64,000 bases of DNA from Mycoplasmopsis gallinacea (GTDB lineage: Bacteria; Bacillota_I; Bacilli_A; Mycoplasmatales; Metamycoplasmataceae), in contig NZ_LR214950.1 in assembly GCF_900660495.1 (NCBI RefSeq), forward strand, positions 682,001-746,000, given 5' to 3'. Positions 38,619 to 49,576 of the stretch are shown one piece after another. Position numbers and translations under genes: made by a program. The notes beneath the pieces were generated by a model. It did no database searches. It was not told the DNA's origin and saw only the letters and a program-made list of their open reading frames with translations. Position 1 is the stretch's first letter; each line of letters opens with the position of its first letter.

Positions 38619-39680
38619 ATGAAATTAAAAGATATAAATAAAGAAATTCAAAATCTTAAAATTGAAGATGAACCTAAAGATTATCGAACTTTCGTAGAAA
38701 AGAACAAAAGATGAAAAATTGCTCTTATTTTTTCACTTACAACTTTTCTTTTGTTTTTTAACATCACTGCACTTGCTTTAAATGCTTCTTTTGGTGCTTC
38801 ATATTGATTTGTGAAGTTTTACATTTACACCATTGATTTAATTTTTGGTAACTTAGTTTTACCTTTAATTTTATGTGGCTATGCTACTTGTAGTGTGCTT
38901 ATTATAAGTAATGCTTATAATGGTAAATGTGTAGCGTGATTTGGAAAATATCGAAAAGTTTCTATTTTCCACGCCCAAAGAGAAATTCTTATTTTCATTT
39001 GAAACATCTTTATTTTTTGAAGCTTTTTTGATCATATGATTTTAAATTACGCATATAACAAGGATTTTCAATTTAAAATCATTTTAACTGAGAATATCTT
39101 TAAAACAGGATTTTGAGAGCAATATGTAGTTCAAGAAAACTTCTTCTGAAACCATATTGGTTTTCTTTTTGATACTATTTTTAACATTTTATATTACTTA
39201 CCACTTGCGTTTGTTTTTTCAATTATTCTCTTAATTTTATTTTTAGGTTTTATTATTGTAAAACTTAGATTCATTTTTCCATTTAAAATGTTTAAGCAAA
39301 AACTCTACAAAATTACAGCTACTGAATATTATTCAAAACTTAAAAATAGAAAACTTCCTTTTGTGTTAACTGAAAAAACAGTGGAATGATTTGATGTATT
39401 TTTTAAAAATGCAAAATATGCAAAGTTACAATACAACTCAATTAGTTTTTTAAAGCTTATTCAAGAGCTTATTAAATTTAATGAAGTAGAACGTAACTTA
39501 TCAAAAGAAGAAATGGATTCTTTATCTGAAGCAGAAAAAGCAACTACTAGTTATTTAATAACTAACAAAACTGATGAAACTTTAGAACAAAACTTAGAAC
39601 AAAAAAATGAAGATAAAAAAGTCCTAAATGTTTTTGAGATATTAGAAAAACATTCACCAATTATTAATAACGAGGAATAA
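38619..39680 (+). CDS. Multi-pass membrane protein, 353 aa, function unknown
   Basis: Many TGA=Trp codons. About four to five membrane segments are visible: WKIALIFSLTTFLLFFNIT, LIFGNLVLPLILCGYATC, ILIFIWNIFIFWSFF and LAFVFSIILLILFLGFII. A cytoplasmic C-terminal part (about 240-353) is charged and ends with Glu/Asn-rich LEQNLEQKNEDKK. No family recognised. It starts 2 nt after the RNase J-like stop and ends 2 nt before trxA. Confidence 0.75.
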
Positions 39681-39682
39681 TT

Positions 39683-40021
39683 ATGTTTGAAAAAATGTTA
39701 TGAAAAGATGCAGAAAAGTTTCTTGCATCAAATAAAAATAAATTGATCTTTTTAGAATTCACTACAGAATGATGTGGTGATTGCAAAATGATGAAGCCAG
39801 TTGTAGATTCAGTTGCAAGCGAATATAAAGATAACAACAACATTTCATTTATTAATGTAGACGCTGAAGAAGCAAAACTTTTTAGAAACCCAGATACTAA
39901 ATGAAAAGTTTTAAAAGTCCCTACAATTTTATTGATTAAAAACGAAGAAATCTTAGAAAAAGGGTATGAATATATTCCTGCGCCTGTGTTAAAAAGTTGA
40001 ATTGAGAAAAGTTTACATTAA
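39683..40021 (+). CDS. Thioredoxin with a WCGDC active site
   Basis: 112 aa. Thioredoxin fold: FLEFTTEWCGDCKMMKPVV, then FINVDAEEA and the cis-Pro loop VLKVPTILLIKN. The redox motif is WCGDC instead of WCGPC, which may shift its redox potential. Last gene of the RNase J-like operon. Confidence 0.88.
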
Positions 40022-40031
40022 TTTTTGCATT

Positions 40032-40162
40032 CAATACACCAAGAGGAGTTGTTCAAATAAAAAAAGCGGAATTTTCATTTCCGTTTTTTATTTTTTACCT
40101 TATAATTAATTAGCAATATAGCGAGGACCTATAAGGTTGTCAATACACCAAAAAAAGTTGTT
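40032..40162 (+). repeat. Two copies of a 22-bp motif flanking the S10 operon promoter
   Basis: CAATACACCAA-A---AGTTGTT occurs at 40032-40053, just after the trx stop, and again near 40141-40162 in the rpsJ leader, about 109 bp apart on the same strand. Role unknown. Confidence 0.5.
40059..40095 (+). terminator. Terminator of the RNase J-like/trx operon
   Basis: CGGAA...TTCCG stem within A/T-rich flanks and a T6 run. Confidence 0.65.
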
Positions 40163-40219
40163 GAGGGTTTATTGAGTTTTTATAGTGAGCTATGTTCAAA
40201 AAAGAACAAAGGAGACAAC
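40101..40219 (+). promoter_or_regulatory. Promoter and leader of the S10 ribosomal protein operon
   Basis: TATAAT at 40101-40106 starts a leader of about 105 nt with a GACCT/AGGTT hairpin and the motif repeat above. In E. coli L4 binds the S10 leader; I see no clear match to that structure here. Confidence 0.6.
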
Positions 40220-40531
40220 ATGAATAAATTAAATGTTAAAGTACAAGGTTTCGACCACGCATTAGTGGATGCAGCTGCTAAAAAAATTGTTTTATTAGCA
40301 GAAGAAACAAAAGCTAAGGTAAGTGGACCAGTTCCTCTTCCTACAAAAAGAGAAGAAATTACAATCTTAAGATCTGTTCACATTAACAAACCATCTCGTG
40401 AACAATTCGAAAGCAGAACACATCAAAGATTAATCGTAATTTCAGAATTTGCAAACGAAAAAGAAACTCTTGCAAAACTTAAAAGAATTGAATTACCAGC
40501 TGGTGTTCAAATTCAAGTTAAAGTTAAATAA
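40220..40531 (+). CDS. rpsJ: 30S ribosomal protein S10
   Basis: 103 aa. The ATG after AAAGGAGACAAC is chosen over an upstream ATG. KVQGFDHALVDAAAKKIV, GPVPLPTKRE and the HINKPSREQFESRTHQRL segment are diagnostic. First gene of the S10-spc operon. Confidence 0.97.
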   Translation: MNKLNVKVQGFDHALVDAAAKKIVLLAEETKAKVSGPVPLPTKREEITILRSVHINKPSREQFESRTHQRLIVISEFANEKETLAKLKRIELPAGVQIQVKVK

Positions 40532-40580
40532 TCACACTTTGTGATTTTAAAATCTATTTATAAAAAATAAGGAGACTAGA

Positions 40581-41375
40581 ATGAAAGGAATCTTAGGACG
40601 TAAAGTTGGGATGACTCAAATTTTCAGCGAAACTGGTTCAAGAATACCAGTTACTGTTATAGAAGTTCAACCAAATGTTGTTACTAAAGTTTTAACTGAC
40701 GAAGTTAATGGTTACGTTGCAACTCAATTATCAGTTTTTGATAAAAAAGCTTCACGTACAAACAAACCAGATGCTGGTCAGTTTGCTAAAGCGCAAACAA
40801 CACCTAAGCGCTTCGTAAAAGAAGTTCGTAATATGTCTGGATACGAACTTGGTGCTACAGTTACAGCTGATTTATTTGCTGCAGGAGAACTTGTTGATGT
40901 AACAGGTATCTCAAAAGGTAAAGGATTTGCTGGAACAATCAAAAGACACAATCAACACATTGGACCTAAATCTCACGGTGGAGGTGGAGGTAGTCAACCA
41001 GTTAGACAAACAGGATCACTTGGAGATATTTCAGGTAACCGTGTTTACAAAGGTATGACAATGCCTGGACACCTTGGACATGTTAAAACAACAGTTCAAA
41101 ACTTAGAGATTGTAAAGGTTGATGTAGAAAACAATTACATTCTTGTTAAAGGATCAATTCCAGGTCCTAAAAAATCATTTGTTATGGTTAAAGAAGCTGT
41201 TAAAGGGCTTCCAAACCGTGAAGCAGTTAAACTTGTTGATGTACAAGAAGTTATTTTAATGAACGAACTTGTTGAAAAAGCTAAAAAATACAACATTGAA
41301 GTTACAGTTGGAATGCACTCAAGTGAACTTAAACAATTAATCGAAGAAGCAGAAGCAAAAGAAGGGGACAAATAA
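40581..41375 (+). CDS. rplC: 50S ribosomal protein L3
   Basis: 264 aa (E. coli 209), with a C-terminal extension of about 55 residues. [28 protein letters not shown] and the [20 protein letters not shown] loop are conserved. Confidence 0.97.
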   Translation: MKGILGRKVGMTQIFSETGSRIPVTVIEVQPNVVTKVLTDEVNGYVATQLSVFDKKASRTNKPDAGQFAKAQTTPKRFVKEVRNMSGYELGATVTADLFAAGELVDVTGISKGKGFAGTIKRHNQHIGPKSHGGGGGSQPVRQTGSLGDISGNRVYKGMTMPGHLGHVKTTVQNLEIVKVDVENNYILVKGSIPGPKKSFVMVKEAVKGLPNREAVKLVDVQEVILMNELVEKAKKYNIEVTVGMHSSELKQLIEEAEAKEGDK

Positions 41376-41377
41376 TC

Positions 41378-42094
41378 ATGGCTGAAACTAAAAAAACAAC
41401 AACAAAAGCTAAACCAGCTGCAAAAGCTAAAAGCGCATCAGCTGCTAAAAAACCTTCAAAACCTGCTGCAGTTAAAGTTCAAAAAACAGCTAAAGTTGCA
41501 AAACCATCAGTAGAAGTTCAATTACCAAAAAACCTTTTCAACAGTGAAAAAATTTACGAACAAGCAATTTTTGACACAATTATGTCAGAAAGAGCTAGTG
41601 TAAGACAAGGAACACACCAAGTTAAAAACCGTGCTGAAGTAAGCGGTAGTGGTAAAAAACCTTGAAGACAAAAAGGAACAGGACGTGCACGTCACAGCTC
41701 AATGCGTTCACCTATTTGAGTTGGTGGAGGTAGAGCATTTGGTCCTCAATCAGTTAAAAACTATTCATTAAAAGTTAACAAAAAAGTTAGATACGCTGCA
41801 TTTGTTTCAGGATTAACACTTCTTGCAAACGATAAAGCTGTTATTGTAAACGACCTTACACTTGAATCAATTTCTACAAAAGCTTTAGTAAAACACCTTG
41901 AAGATTTACAAGTAGCAAACTTAAAACATGTTTTAGTTGTTACAGAAGATAGAAATGTATTCTACTCATCAAGAAACCTTCAAAATGTTAAAACAACAAA
42001 AGCTAACTCAATTAGCGTTGAAGAACTTATTTGAGCAGATGTTATGATCATCTCAAACGAATCATTAAAAATTTTAGAAGGGAAGGCTAAATAA
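41378..42094 (+). CDS. rplD: 50S ribosomal protein L4
   Basis: 238 aa. An Ala/Lys-rich N-terminal extension of about 45 residues ([20 protein letters not shown]) precedes the L4 core ([44 protein letters not shown]). The extension resembles basic tails found on other mycoplasma ribosomal proteins. Stop shares one base with rplW. Confidence 0.96.
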
Positions 42095-42552
42095 TGGAAC
42101 TTACAAAAGTTATTAGTGCACCTCTTTTAACAGAAAAAACAAACTCACAAATGAGTAATGGTGTTTATACTTTTATTGCTGATTACCATGCAAACAAACA
42201 CCAAATTAAACAAGCAGTAGAAACAATTTTCCAAGTGAAAGTAGTTAGTGTAAATACAATCAAAGTTGAAAAACAACCAAAAAACATTGGTCGTTTCCAC
42301 GGATTTACAAACAGATACAAAAAAGCAATCGTTAAAGTAGCTGAAGGACAAGTAATTAACTTATTCCCAGGTGAAGAACAACAAGTAGAAGAAGTTAAAG
42401 CAAAAGCTTCATCAAAAGAAACAAAAGCAAAAGTTGCTGAAAAAGAAAGCAAATTAGCTGCTAAATTTAATAAAAAAGCAACAGCAACTAAAACAAACAA
42501 AACATCATCAGTTAAAAAATCAACTTCATCAAGAAAAGTTGGTGGAGAATAA
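42094..42552 (+). CDS. rplW: 50S ribosomal protein L23
   Basis: 152 aa. L23 core in residues 1-100 (APLLTEKTNSQMSNGVYTF, ANKHQIKQAVE, GRFHGFTNRYKKA); the last 50 residues are a Lys/Ser/Thr-rich extension. It sits at the peptide exit tunnel. Confidence 0.96.
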   Translation: MELTKVISAPLLTEKTNSQMSNGVYTFIADYHANKHQIKQAVETIFQVKVVSVNTIKVEKQPKNIGRFHGFTNRYKKAIVKVAEGQVINLFPGEEQQVEEVKAKASSKETKAKVAEKESKLAAKFNKKATATKTNKTSSVKKSTSSRKVGGE

Positions 42553-42659
42553 TAAATAATCTAATTTTAAATCAAGATTTAAAATTGCGATAAATGCGGA
42601 ATTATGCATGCTTAAAAGAAGATCCGCAACTATTTTTAAGCAAAGGAGAGACAAATAAT

Positions 42660-43505
42660 ATGGCTATTAAGCACTATAAACCTACGACAAATGGTCGTAG
42701 AAACATGTCTACTCTTGATTTTAAACAGAACTTATCAGGTCACGCTCCTGAAAAATCACTTCTTGTGAATTTAAAAAACAATGCAGGGCGTAACAACCAA
42801 GGTAAAATTACTGTAAGACATCATGGAGGACGTGTTAAACGTTTCTACAGACTTGTAGATTTCAAACGTAATAAAGATAACATTCCTGCTACAGTAAAAA
42901 CAATTGAATATGATCCAAACAGATCAGCAAACATTTGTTTATTAGCTTATGCAGATGGAGAAAAAAGATACATTTTAGCTCCTAAAGGTATCAAATTAGG
43001 ACAAGTTGTTGTTTCAGGTCCTGAATCAGATATCGTTGTTGGTAACTCATTACCACTTGCAAACATCCCAGAAGGAACATTTGTACACAACATTGAAATG
43101 CAACCAGGAGGTGGAGGTATTATTGCACGTAGTGCTGGAACTTCTGCTCAAATTCTTGGTAAAGATGAAGATGGAAAATACGTTGTTTTAAGATTAAAAT
43201 CAGGTGAAACACGTCGTATTTTAGCTCGTTGCCGTGCAACAATTGGAGTTGTTGGGAACGAAGAACACTTACTTGTAAACGTTGGTAAAGCTGGAATTAA
43301 CAGACACAAAGGAATCAGACCTACAGTTCGTGGATCAGTTATGAACCCTGTAGACCACCCACATGGAGGGGGAGAAGGAAAACAACCTGTTGGACGTAAA
43401 GCTCCTCTTACACCATGAGGTAAAAAAGCTCTTGGAGTTAAGACAAGAAAAACTAAGAAATCTTCAAACAAATTAATTTTAAGAAGAAGAAAGGATGCTA
43501 AATAA
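42660..43505 (+). CDS. rplB: 50S ribosomal protein L2
   Basis: 281 aa. Start after [50 protein letters not shown] and [19 protein letters not shown] (peptidyl-transferase-centre His) are conserved. A 107-nt gap with partly paired AT-rich sequence separates it from rplW. One base overlaps rpsS. Confidence 0.98.
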
Positions 43506-43783
43506 TGGCACGTAGTCTTAAAAAAGGTCCATTCGCTGATGAGCACTTACTTAAAAAAGTAGATGCTATTATATCAGGTAAAGCACCTAAAAAACCAATT
43601 AAAACATGATCAAGACGTTCAACAATCTTCCCAGATTTCGTTGGACTTACATTTGCAGTGCACAATGGAAAAGTATTTAACGAAGTATACGTAACAGATG
43701 ATATGGTAGGACACAAACTTGGTGAATTCTCACCAACAAGAACCTTCTCAGGTCATGGTGCAGATAAAGGTAAGAAAAAATAA
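43505..43783 (+). CDS. rpsS: 30S ribosomal protein S19
   Basis: 92 aa, one TGA=Trp. [32 protein letters not shown] and [13 protein letters not shown] are diagnostic. Confidence 0.97.
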
Positions 43784-44124
43784 TGGCACAACAAGCAAAA
43801 GCACACGTTAAATTCCAAAGAGTTAGCGTTTCAAAAGCAGCTTTAGTTGCTAACTTATTTAGAGGACTTGATGTTGTTAAAGCATTAGGAATCCTTAAAA
43901 ACACAAACAAAAAATCTGCTCCAATTTTCGTTAAATTATTAAACTCAGCAATTGCAAATGCTACAAACAATCATGGTATGGATGCTTCAAAATTATTTGT
44001 TAAAGAAGTTTATGTTAATGAAGGTCCAACTCTTAAAAGATTCCAACCTAGAAGTCAAGGTAGAGCTTACTCAATTTTAAAACGTACATCAAATTTATCA
44101 ATAACATTAGAGGAGAGAAATTAA
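43783..44124 (+). CDS. rplV: 50S ribosomal protein L22
   Basis: 113 aa. VSVSKAALVANLFRG and VNEGPTLKRFQPRSQGRAY are conserved; shares one base with rpsS. Confidence 0.97.
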   Translation: MAQQAKAHVKFQRVSVSKAALVANLFRGLDVVKALGILKNTNKKSAPIFVKLLNSAIANATNNHGMDASKLFVKEVYVNEGPTLKRFQPRSQGRAYSILKRTSNLSITLEERN

Positions 44125-44125
44125 T

Positions 44126-44800
44126 ATGGGACAAAAGGTTAATCCAAATGGTTTTCGTTACGGAGTAACTAAAGCACATAACTCAACTTGATTTGTTGGT
44201 AAAGAGCAATTCGGAAACTACTTAGTTGAAGATGCTAAAATTTACAAATTCTTTGATAAATTAGTACGTCAATACCAAATCGGAAAAGTACAAGTAAAAA
44301 GAACACAAGATAACAAAGTAACAGTGTATATTCACACAGTTAAACCTGCTGCCGTTTTAGGTCAAGAAGGTAAAAACATTCAAGAATTAACTTTAAAATT
44401 AAAGAAATTCTTAAAAAACAGAAACTTAAATGTTAATTTACAAGTTGTAGAACTTGCAAACCCAGATCTTAATGCAAAATTACTTGCAGAAATGATCGCA
44501 ACTAAATTAGAAAACCGTGAAAGCTTCCGTTCAGCTCAAAAAATCGCTATCCGTAGCGCACTTAGAGCTGGAGCAAAAGGAATCAAAACAGCCGTTAGTG
44601 GTCGTTTAAACGGTGTTGATATGGCTCGTACAGAAGGATATTCTGAAGGAGAAATGAAACTTCACACACTTAGACAAAATGTTGACTATGCAACAGCAAC
44701 AGCTAGAACAACATATGGTGCAATTGGAATTAAAGTTTGAGTATCATTAGGAGAAATTTTGGAAGGAGAAAGAAAACATGCTTCAACCAAAAAGAACTAA
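44126..44800 (+). CDS. rpsC: 30S ribosomal protein S3
   Basis: 224 aa. [16 protein letters not shown] opens it; the KH domain is [18 protein letters not shown]. The last 8 codons overlap rplP by 23 nt, giving tight coupling. Confidence 0.97.
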
Positions 44801-45203
44801 ATATCGTAAACCATTTTTAGTAAACCCAAACAAACGTAAAGCTCATAAAGGAAACACAGTATCATACGGTGAATTCGGACTTCAAGCCGCAACACCTTCA
44901 CTTATTACATCAAGACAAATCGAATCAGCTCGTATTGCTGCTACACGTAGTCTTGGACGTGAAGGACAAGTTATTATCCGTATCTTCCCACACTTTGCTA
45001 AAACATCAAAACCTATTGGTGTTCGTATGGGATCAGGTAAAGGTGCTCCAGAATTATGATATGCATCTGTAAAAGAAAATACAGTTATGTTTGAAATTGG
45101 TGGTGTTTCAGAAGAAAGAGCTAGAGAAGCTCTTAGACTTGCAGGTCACAAACTTCCAGTTAAATGAAAAATTATTACAAAGAATCAAGAAGGAGATAAA
45201 TAA
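44778..45203 (+). CDS. rplP: 50S ribosomal protein L16
   Basis: 141 aa. [20 protein letters not shown], then [20 protein letters not shown] and [18 protein letters not shown] (Trp from TGA). RBS GGAAGGAG lies inside rpsC. Confidence 0.97.
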
Positions 45204-45394
45204 TGTTATACAAAGACATTAAAGCTAAATCAAGAGAAGAGTTATTAAAACTTGTTAATGATTTAAAAGCAGAACTTTGAACTTTAAGATTCAAAAACTC
45301 AACAGGTAGTTTAGACCAAACACACAAAATTTCAAGTATCAGAAAAGACATAGCAAAAGTTCTTACAGCATTAAATGAAAAAGGAGCTAAATAA
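45203..45394 (+). CDS. rpmC: 50S ribosomal protein L29
   Basis: 63 aa. [20 protein letters not shown] and [16 protein letters not shown], one TGA=Trp. Short and divergent but correctly placed between rplP and rpsQ. Confidence 0.94.
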
Positions 45395-45396
45395 TT

Positions 45397-45663
45397 ATGG
45401 AAAGAAATACAAGAAAAACCTTAGTTGGTACAGTTGTTTCAGCAAACAAAACACCTAAAACAATTATTGTTGCAGTAGATACATACAAAAAACACCCACT
45501 TTACTCAAAACGTTATAAATCAACAAAACGTTTCGCAGTTCATGATGAAAACCATGTAGCAAAATTAAATGATATTGTTGTTATTATGGAAACAAGACCT
45601 TTATCAAGAACAAAACGTTTTAGATTAGTAGAAGTAAAACAATCAGCACAAGGAGATAATTAA
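45397..45663 (+). CDS. rpsQ: 30S ribosomal protein S17
   Basis: 88 aa. [34 protein letters not shown], and [17 protein letters not shown] are diagnostic. Confidence 0.97.
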   Translation: MERNTRKTLVGTVVSANKTPKTIIVAVDTYKKHPLYSKRYKSTKRFAVHDENHVAKLNDIVVIMETRPLSRTKRFRLVEVKQSAQGDN

Positions 45664-45665
45664 TA

Positions 45666-46031
45666 ATGTTATTAGAATTATCAAAAGCAAACGTTGCAGA
45701 TAACTCAGGTGCTAAAGAAATTGGTGTTATTCGTATCTTAGGTGGATCAAAGAAAAAAGTTGCAAAAATTGGTGATGTTGTTGTTTGTTCAGTTAAAAAA
45801 GCTATTCCTAATGGAAACGTTAAACAAGGTCAAGTTGTAAAAGCTGTTGTGGTGCGTTCAAAATACGGTATTGCTCGTGAAAACGGGTCATACATTCGTT
45901 TCGATGAAAATGCTGTTGTATTACTTAAAGAAGATGGAACACCACGTGGAACACGTGTGTTTGGACCTGTTGCACGTGAAATTCGTGAAAAATACCCTAA
46001 AATCGTTTCATTAGCACCAGAAGTGCTTTAA
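45666..46031 (+). CDS. rplN: 50S ribosomal protein L14
   Basis: 121 aa. [30 protein letters not shown] and [20 protein letters not shown] are conserved. Confidence 0.98.
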   Translation: MLLELSKANVADNSGAKEIGVIRILGGSKKKVAKIGDVVVCSVKKAIPNGNVKQGQVVKAVVVRSKYGIARENGSYIRFDENAVVLLKEDGTPRGTRVFGPVAREIREKYPKIVSLAPEVL

Positions 46032-46041
46032 TTAAGGAGTT

Positions 46042-46374
46042 ATGATGAAAGTTAAATTTAAGAAAAATGACGAAGTTATCGTAATTGCTGGAAAAGAAAA
46101 AGGGAAAACAGGAAGAATTGAAAAAGTATTACACAAAGCAAACAAAGTTATTATTAAAGACTTAAACATCGTTACAAAACACAACAAACCTTCACAACAA
46201 AACCAAGATGGTTCAATCTCAAACATCGAAGCTCCAATTCACGCATCAAATGTTGCTATTTTAGTTAAAAAAGCTAGCAAAGATAAACCTGCTCAATATT
46301 CAAAAATTGGTTACTCATTAAACAAAGATGGCAAAAAAGTTAGAATTGCTAAAAAAACTAAGAAGGAAATTTAA
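46042..46374 (+). CDS. rplX: 50S ribosomal protein L24
   Basis: 110 aa. The KOW motif [20 protein letters not shown] is clear. Two adjacent ATGs (46042, 46045) follow AAGGAG; either may start it. Confidence 0.96.
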   Translation: MMKVKFKKNDEVIVIAGKEKGKTGRIEKVLHKANKVIIKDLNIVTKHNKPSQQNQDGSISNIEAPIHASNVAILVKKASKDKPAQYSKIGYSLNKDGKKVRIAKKTKKEI

Positions 46375-46376
46375 TT

Positions 46377-46922
46377 ATGTTAAAACAAGTTTATTTAGAA
46401 AAAGCAGTTCCTGCTCTTAAAGAAAAATACAATTATTCTTCATCAATGCAAGTGCCAAGAATTGAAAAAGTAGTAATCAACATGACAGCTGGTAAAGAAG
46501 TTTCAAACTCAAAAGCTATTGAAGAAGTTCTTAACGAACTTACATTAATCTCAGGACAAAAACCATATCAAACAGTTGCTAAAAAATCAAACGCTTCATG
46601 AAAACTTCGTGAAGGAATGCCAATGGGTGGAAAAGTTACACTTAGAAGAGAAAGAATGTGAGAATTCTTAGACAAATTAATTAATGTTGCTATGCCTAGT
46701 ATTCGTGACTTCCGTGGAGCAAACCCTAAAGCATTTGACGGAAGAGGAAATTACTCATTAGGAATTAAAGAGCAAATTATCTTCCCAGAAATTGAATTTG
46801 ATAAAATTCGTCGTATCAAAGGACTTGATGTTATCATCGTAACAACAGCAAAATCAAATGATGAAGCAAAAACACTTCTTGAAAACATAGGAATTCCATT
46901 TGAAGGAAAGGGAGTTAAATAA
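46377..46922 (+). CDS. rplE: 50S ribosomal protein L5
   Basis: 181 aa. [40 protein letters not shown] and [20 protein letters not shown]. Two TGA=Trp codons. Confidence 0.98.
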
Positions 46923-47107
46923 TGGCTAGAAAAGCATTAATTGAAAAAGCTAAACGTCACCCTAAATTCTCTACACGTGCATATACACGTTGTGAATTGT
47001 GTGGACGTCCACATGCAGTTTTAAGAAAATATAAAGTATGCCGTATTTGTTTTAGAAACCTTGCACATGAAGGTAAAATTCCAGGCATTAAGAAAGCGAG
47101 CTGATAA
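46922..47107 (+). CDS. rpsN: 30S ribosomal protein S14, zinc-binding type
   Basis: 61 aa ending Ser-Trp (TGA) then TAA, as the family usually ends in SW. Two CxxC pairs (CELC and CRIC) show the zinc form. [19 protein letters not shown] is typical. Confidence 0.97.
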
Positions 47108-47109
47108 TT

Positions 47110-47505
47110 ATGTTTATTACAGACCCTATTTCAGATTTAATCGTTCGTATTAAAAACGCGAACATGAGAAAACACAAAACTGTAGAAATTCCTTACTCAG
47201 GAAAAAAAGAAGCTATTGTTAAACTTATTCAAGAAGAAGGATACATTTCATCATACGAAGTTACAGGTGAAAAAACAGAGAAAAAACTTGTTGTGTCATT
47301 AAAATTCAAAGGTAACCAAGCTGCTATTAAAGATTTCAAAAGAGTTTCAAAACCAGGAATTAGAGTTTACTACAAATCAACAGAAATTCCTTCAGTACTT
47401 TCAGGATACGGTACAGTAATTATGTCTACATCAAAAGGTCTTATGACAGGAAAACAAGCTAAGAAAGAAAATGTTGGTGGTGAAGCTATCACCATCATTT
47501 GATAG
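47110..47505 (+). CDS. rpsH: 30S ribosomal protein S8
   Basis: 131 aa, ending Ile-Ile-Trp (TGA) then TAG. ITDPISDLIVRIKNANMRKH and GYGTVIMSTSKGLMTGKQA are diagnostic; the C-terminal GGEAITIIW matches the usual GGEVLCYVW. Confidence 0.97.
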
Positions 47506-47513
47506 GTAATAGT

Positions 47514-48053
47514 ATGTCACGTGTTGGAAATCGTGTTTTAACAATTCCTGCGGGAACAACTGTTACAGTAGATGGACAAAAAGTTACAGTATCAGGAAAA
47601 TTAGGAACTCTTGAAAGAATTTTTAGCGATAAAATTACAGTTAATGTAGAAAACGGACAAGTTACAACTACTCGTGCAAACGAAGAAAAACACACAAAAC
47701 AATTACATGGAACAACAAATGCTCATATTGCGAATATGATCAAAGGTGTTTCAGAAGGTTTCAAAATTGAACTTGACATTAAAGGGGTTGGGTACAAAGC
47801 AACTCTTGCAGGTAATGTTTTAGAAATTGCTGCTGGATACTCACATACAGTAAAATTACAAGTACCAAGTGATGTTACAGTTAAAGTTGCAAAACCAACA
47901 GAAGTATCTGTAGAAGGTATTGACAAACAAAGTGTTGGACAATTTGCATCAATCGTTCGTGCTGTAAGAAAACCTAATGTTTACTCAGGTAAAGGTATTT
48001 CTTATAGAGGAGAAAAAATTAGACGTAAAGAAGGGAAAACAGCTTCTAAATAA
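47514..48053 (+). CDS. rplF: 50S ribosomal protein L6
   Basis: 179 aa. Start MSRVGNRVLTIPAGTTV preceded by TAGGTAAT. GVGYKATLAGNVLEIAAGYS and the KPNVYSGKGISYRGEKIRRK tail are conserved. Confidence 0.97.
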   Translation: MSRVGNRVLTIPAGTTVTVDGQKVTVSGKLGTLERIFSDKITVNVENGQVTTTRANEEKHTKQLHGTTNAHIANMIKGVSEGFKIELDIKGVGYKATLAGNVLEIAAGYSHTVKLQVPSDVTVKVAKPTEVSVEGIDKQSVGQFASIVRAVRKPNVYSGKGISYRGEKIRRKEGKTASK

Positions 48054-48074
48054 TTTAGAGCTTAGGTATTACAT

Positions 48075-48425
48075 ATGGCAAACTTATCAAGAAACGCTGC
48101 TAGAAAAGTTAAACACGTTCGTTTACGTCAAAACATTTTTGGTACAGCAACAAAACCTCGTTTAAGTGTGTTTAAATCACACCAAAACTTCTATGCTCAA
48201 CTTATCGATGATACAAAAGGTGTTACACTTGCTAGTGTATCAACATTAAAAGATTCAAAATACAGCGGAAACATCGCTGCTGCTAAAGAACTTGGACTTG
48301 CTATGGGTGACAAAATTGTTGCTCTTGGAGTTAAAGAAATTGTATTTGACCGTTCAGGTTACTTATACCACGGTAGAGTTAAAGCATTTGCAGATTCAGT
48401 AAGAGAAAAAGGAGTTAAGTTCTAA
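48075..48425 (+). CDS. rplR: 50S ribosomal protein L18
   Basis: 116 aa. [18 protein letters not shown] and [20 protein letters not shown] bind 5S rRNA. Shares one base with rpsE. Confidence 0.97.
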   Translation: MANLSRNAARKVKHVRLRQNIFGTATKPRLSVFKSHQNFYAQLIDDTKGVTLASVSTLKDSKYSGNIAAAKELGLAMGDKIVALGVKEIVFDRSGYLYHGRVKAFADSVREKGVKF

Positions 48426-49066
48426 TGGAAAACCAAAAAGAAACAAAAGTTGCTGCTGGAACACAAGAAGTTACAGCTAAAAAACAACCAAGAAATTCTT
48501 TTGCTAAAGATTCAAACAAAGAAACAAAACCTCGTTCAAATCGTTCAGAATTTTCAAGAAAACCTCGTAAGTCAAGAGCAGAACAAGCAGTTTCAGAATA
48601 CTCTGAAAAAGTTATCGATATTGCTCGTGTTACAAAAGTTGTTAAAGGTGGAAGAAGGTTTAGTTTCTCAGCATTTGTTGTTGTTGGAAACAAAAAAGGT
48701 AGCGTTGGATATGGACATGGTAAGGCAAATGAAGTTCCAGATGCAATTAAAAAAGCTATCAAAGATGCACAAAACAACTTAGTAGAAGTTCCAGTTTTAA
48801 ATGGAACAGTACCACACGAAACAAGAGCAAAATTCTTATCATCAAAAGTTATGCTTAAACCTGCACCTAAAGGGAAAGGGCTTATTGCTTCTGGAACAGT
48901 GCGTGCAGTTGTAGAACTTGCAGGATACTCAGATATCGTTACAAAAACATACGGTTCACGTTCAAAAGCTAATACAGTTAAGGCTGCTGTTAAAGCTTTA
49001 CAAGAACTTAGAACACCTGAACAAATTGCTTTTATTAGAGATAAAGATGTAAAGGACTTAATATAA
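48425..49066 (+). CDS. rpsE: 30S ribosomal protein S5
   Basis: 213 aa (E. coli 167), with a charged N-terminal extension of about 50 residues. Core: [53 protein letters not shown]. rpmD (L30) does not follow; rplO is next. Confidence 0.97.
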   Translation: MENQKETKVAAGTQEVTAKKQPRNSFAKDSNKETKPRSNRSEFSRKPRKSRAEQAVSEYSEKVIDIARVTKVVKGGRRFSFSAFVVVGNKKGSVGYGHGKANEVPDAIKKAIKDAQNNLVEVPVLNGTVPHETRAKFLSSKVMLKPAPKGKGLIASGTVRAVVELAGYSDIVTKTYGSRSKANTVKAAVKALQELRTPEQIAFIRDKDVKDLI

Positions 49067-49068
49067 TT

Positions 49069-49509
49069 ATGGCTATTAAATTACATTCACTTAAATTCAC
49101 AGAAGGTTCAAGACCAGAAAAACACCGTAAAGGTCGTGGACACGCTGCTGGAAAAGGAAAACAAGCTGGTAAAGGACAATCAGGGCAAAACAAACGTAAA
49201 GGACACAGACTTGGATTCGAAGGGGGTCAAACACCATGATTCCGTCGTATTGGTAAACGTGGATTCACAAACGTAAATCACGTTGAATATCAAGTAGTTA
49301 ACCTTTCAGATATTCAAGAAAGATTTAATGATAATGATGTTGTTTCAGTTGAAACATTAAAAGCAAAAAACTTAGCAAAAAGAAACTTACCTGTTAAATT
49401 ACTTGCAAATGGAGAGTTAACTAAAAAAGTTACAGTTTCACTTCACAAAGTAAGTGCAGCCGCAAAAGAAGCAGTAGAAAAAGCTGGTGGATCAGTTAAC
49501 GAATTATAA
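49069..49509 (+). CDS. rplO: 50S ribosomal protein L15
   Basis: 146 aa. [20 protein letters not shown] and [17 protein letters not shown] (Trp from TGA) are diagnostic. Last gene of the operon here: a terminator follows 30 nt later and secY, adk and map, the usual next genes, are absent. Confidence 0.97.
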
Positions 49510-49535
49510 TTATCCAAATTCAAATCAAACCAATT

Positions 49536-49576
49536 AAAAAACAAAGCTAACTAACTAGCTTTGTTTTTTAATTGCT
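49536..49576. terminator. Terminator of the S10-spc operon, probably bidirectional
   Basis: AATTAAAAAACAAAGCTA pairs with TAGCTTTGTTTTTTAATT around a CTAA loop, with T runs on both strands. It also covers the 3' end of pip. Confidence 0.8.
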
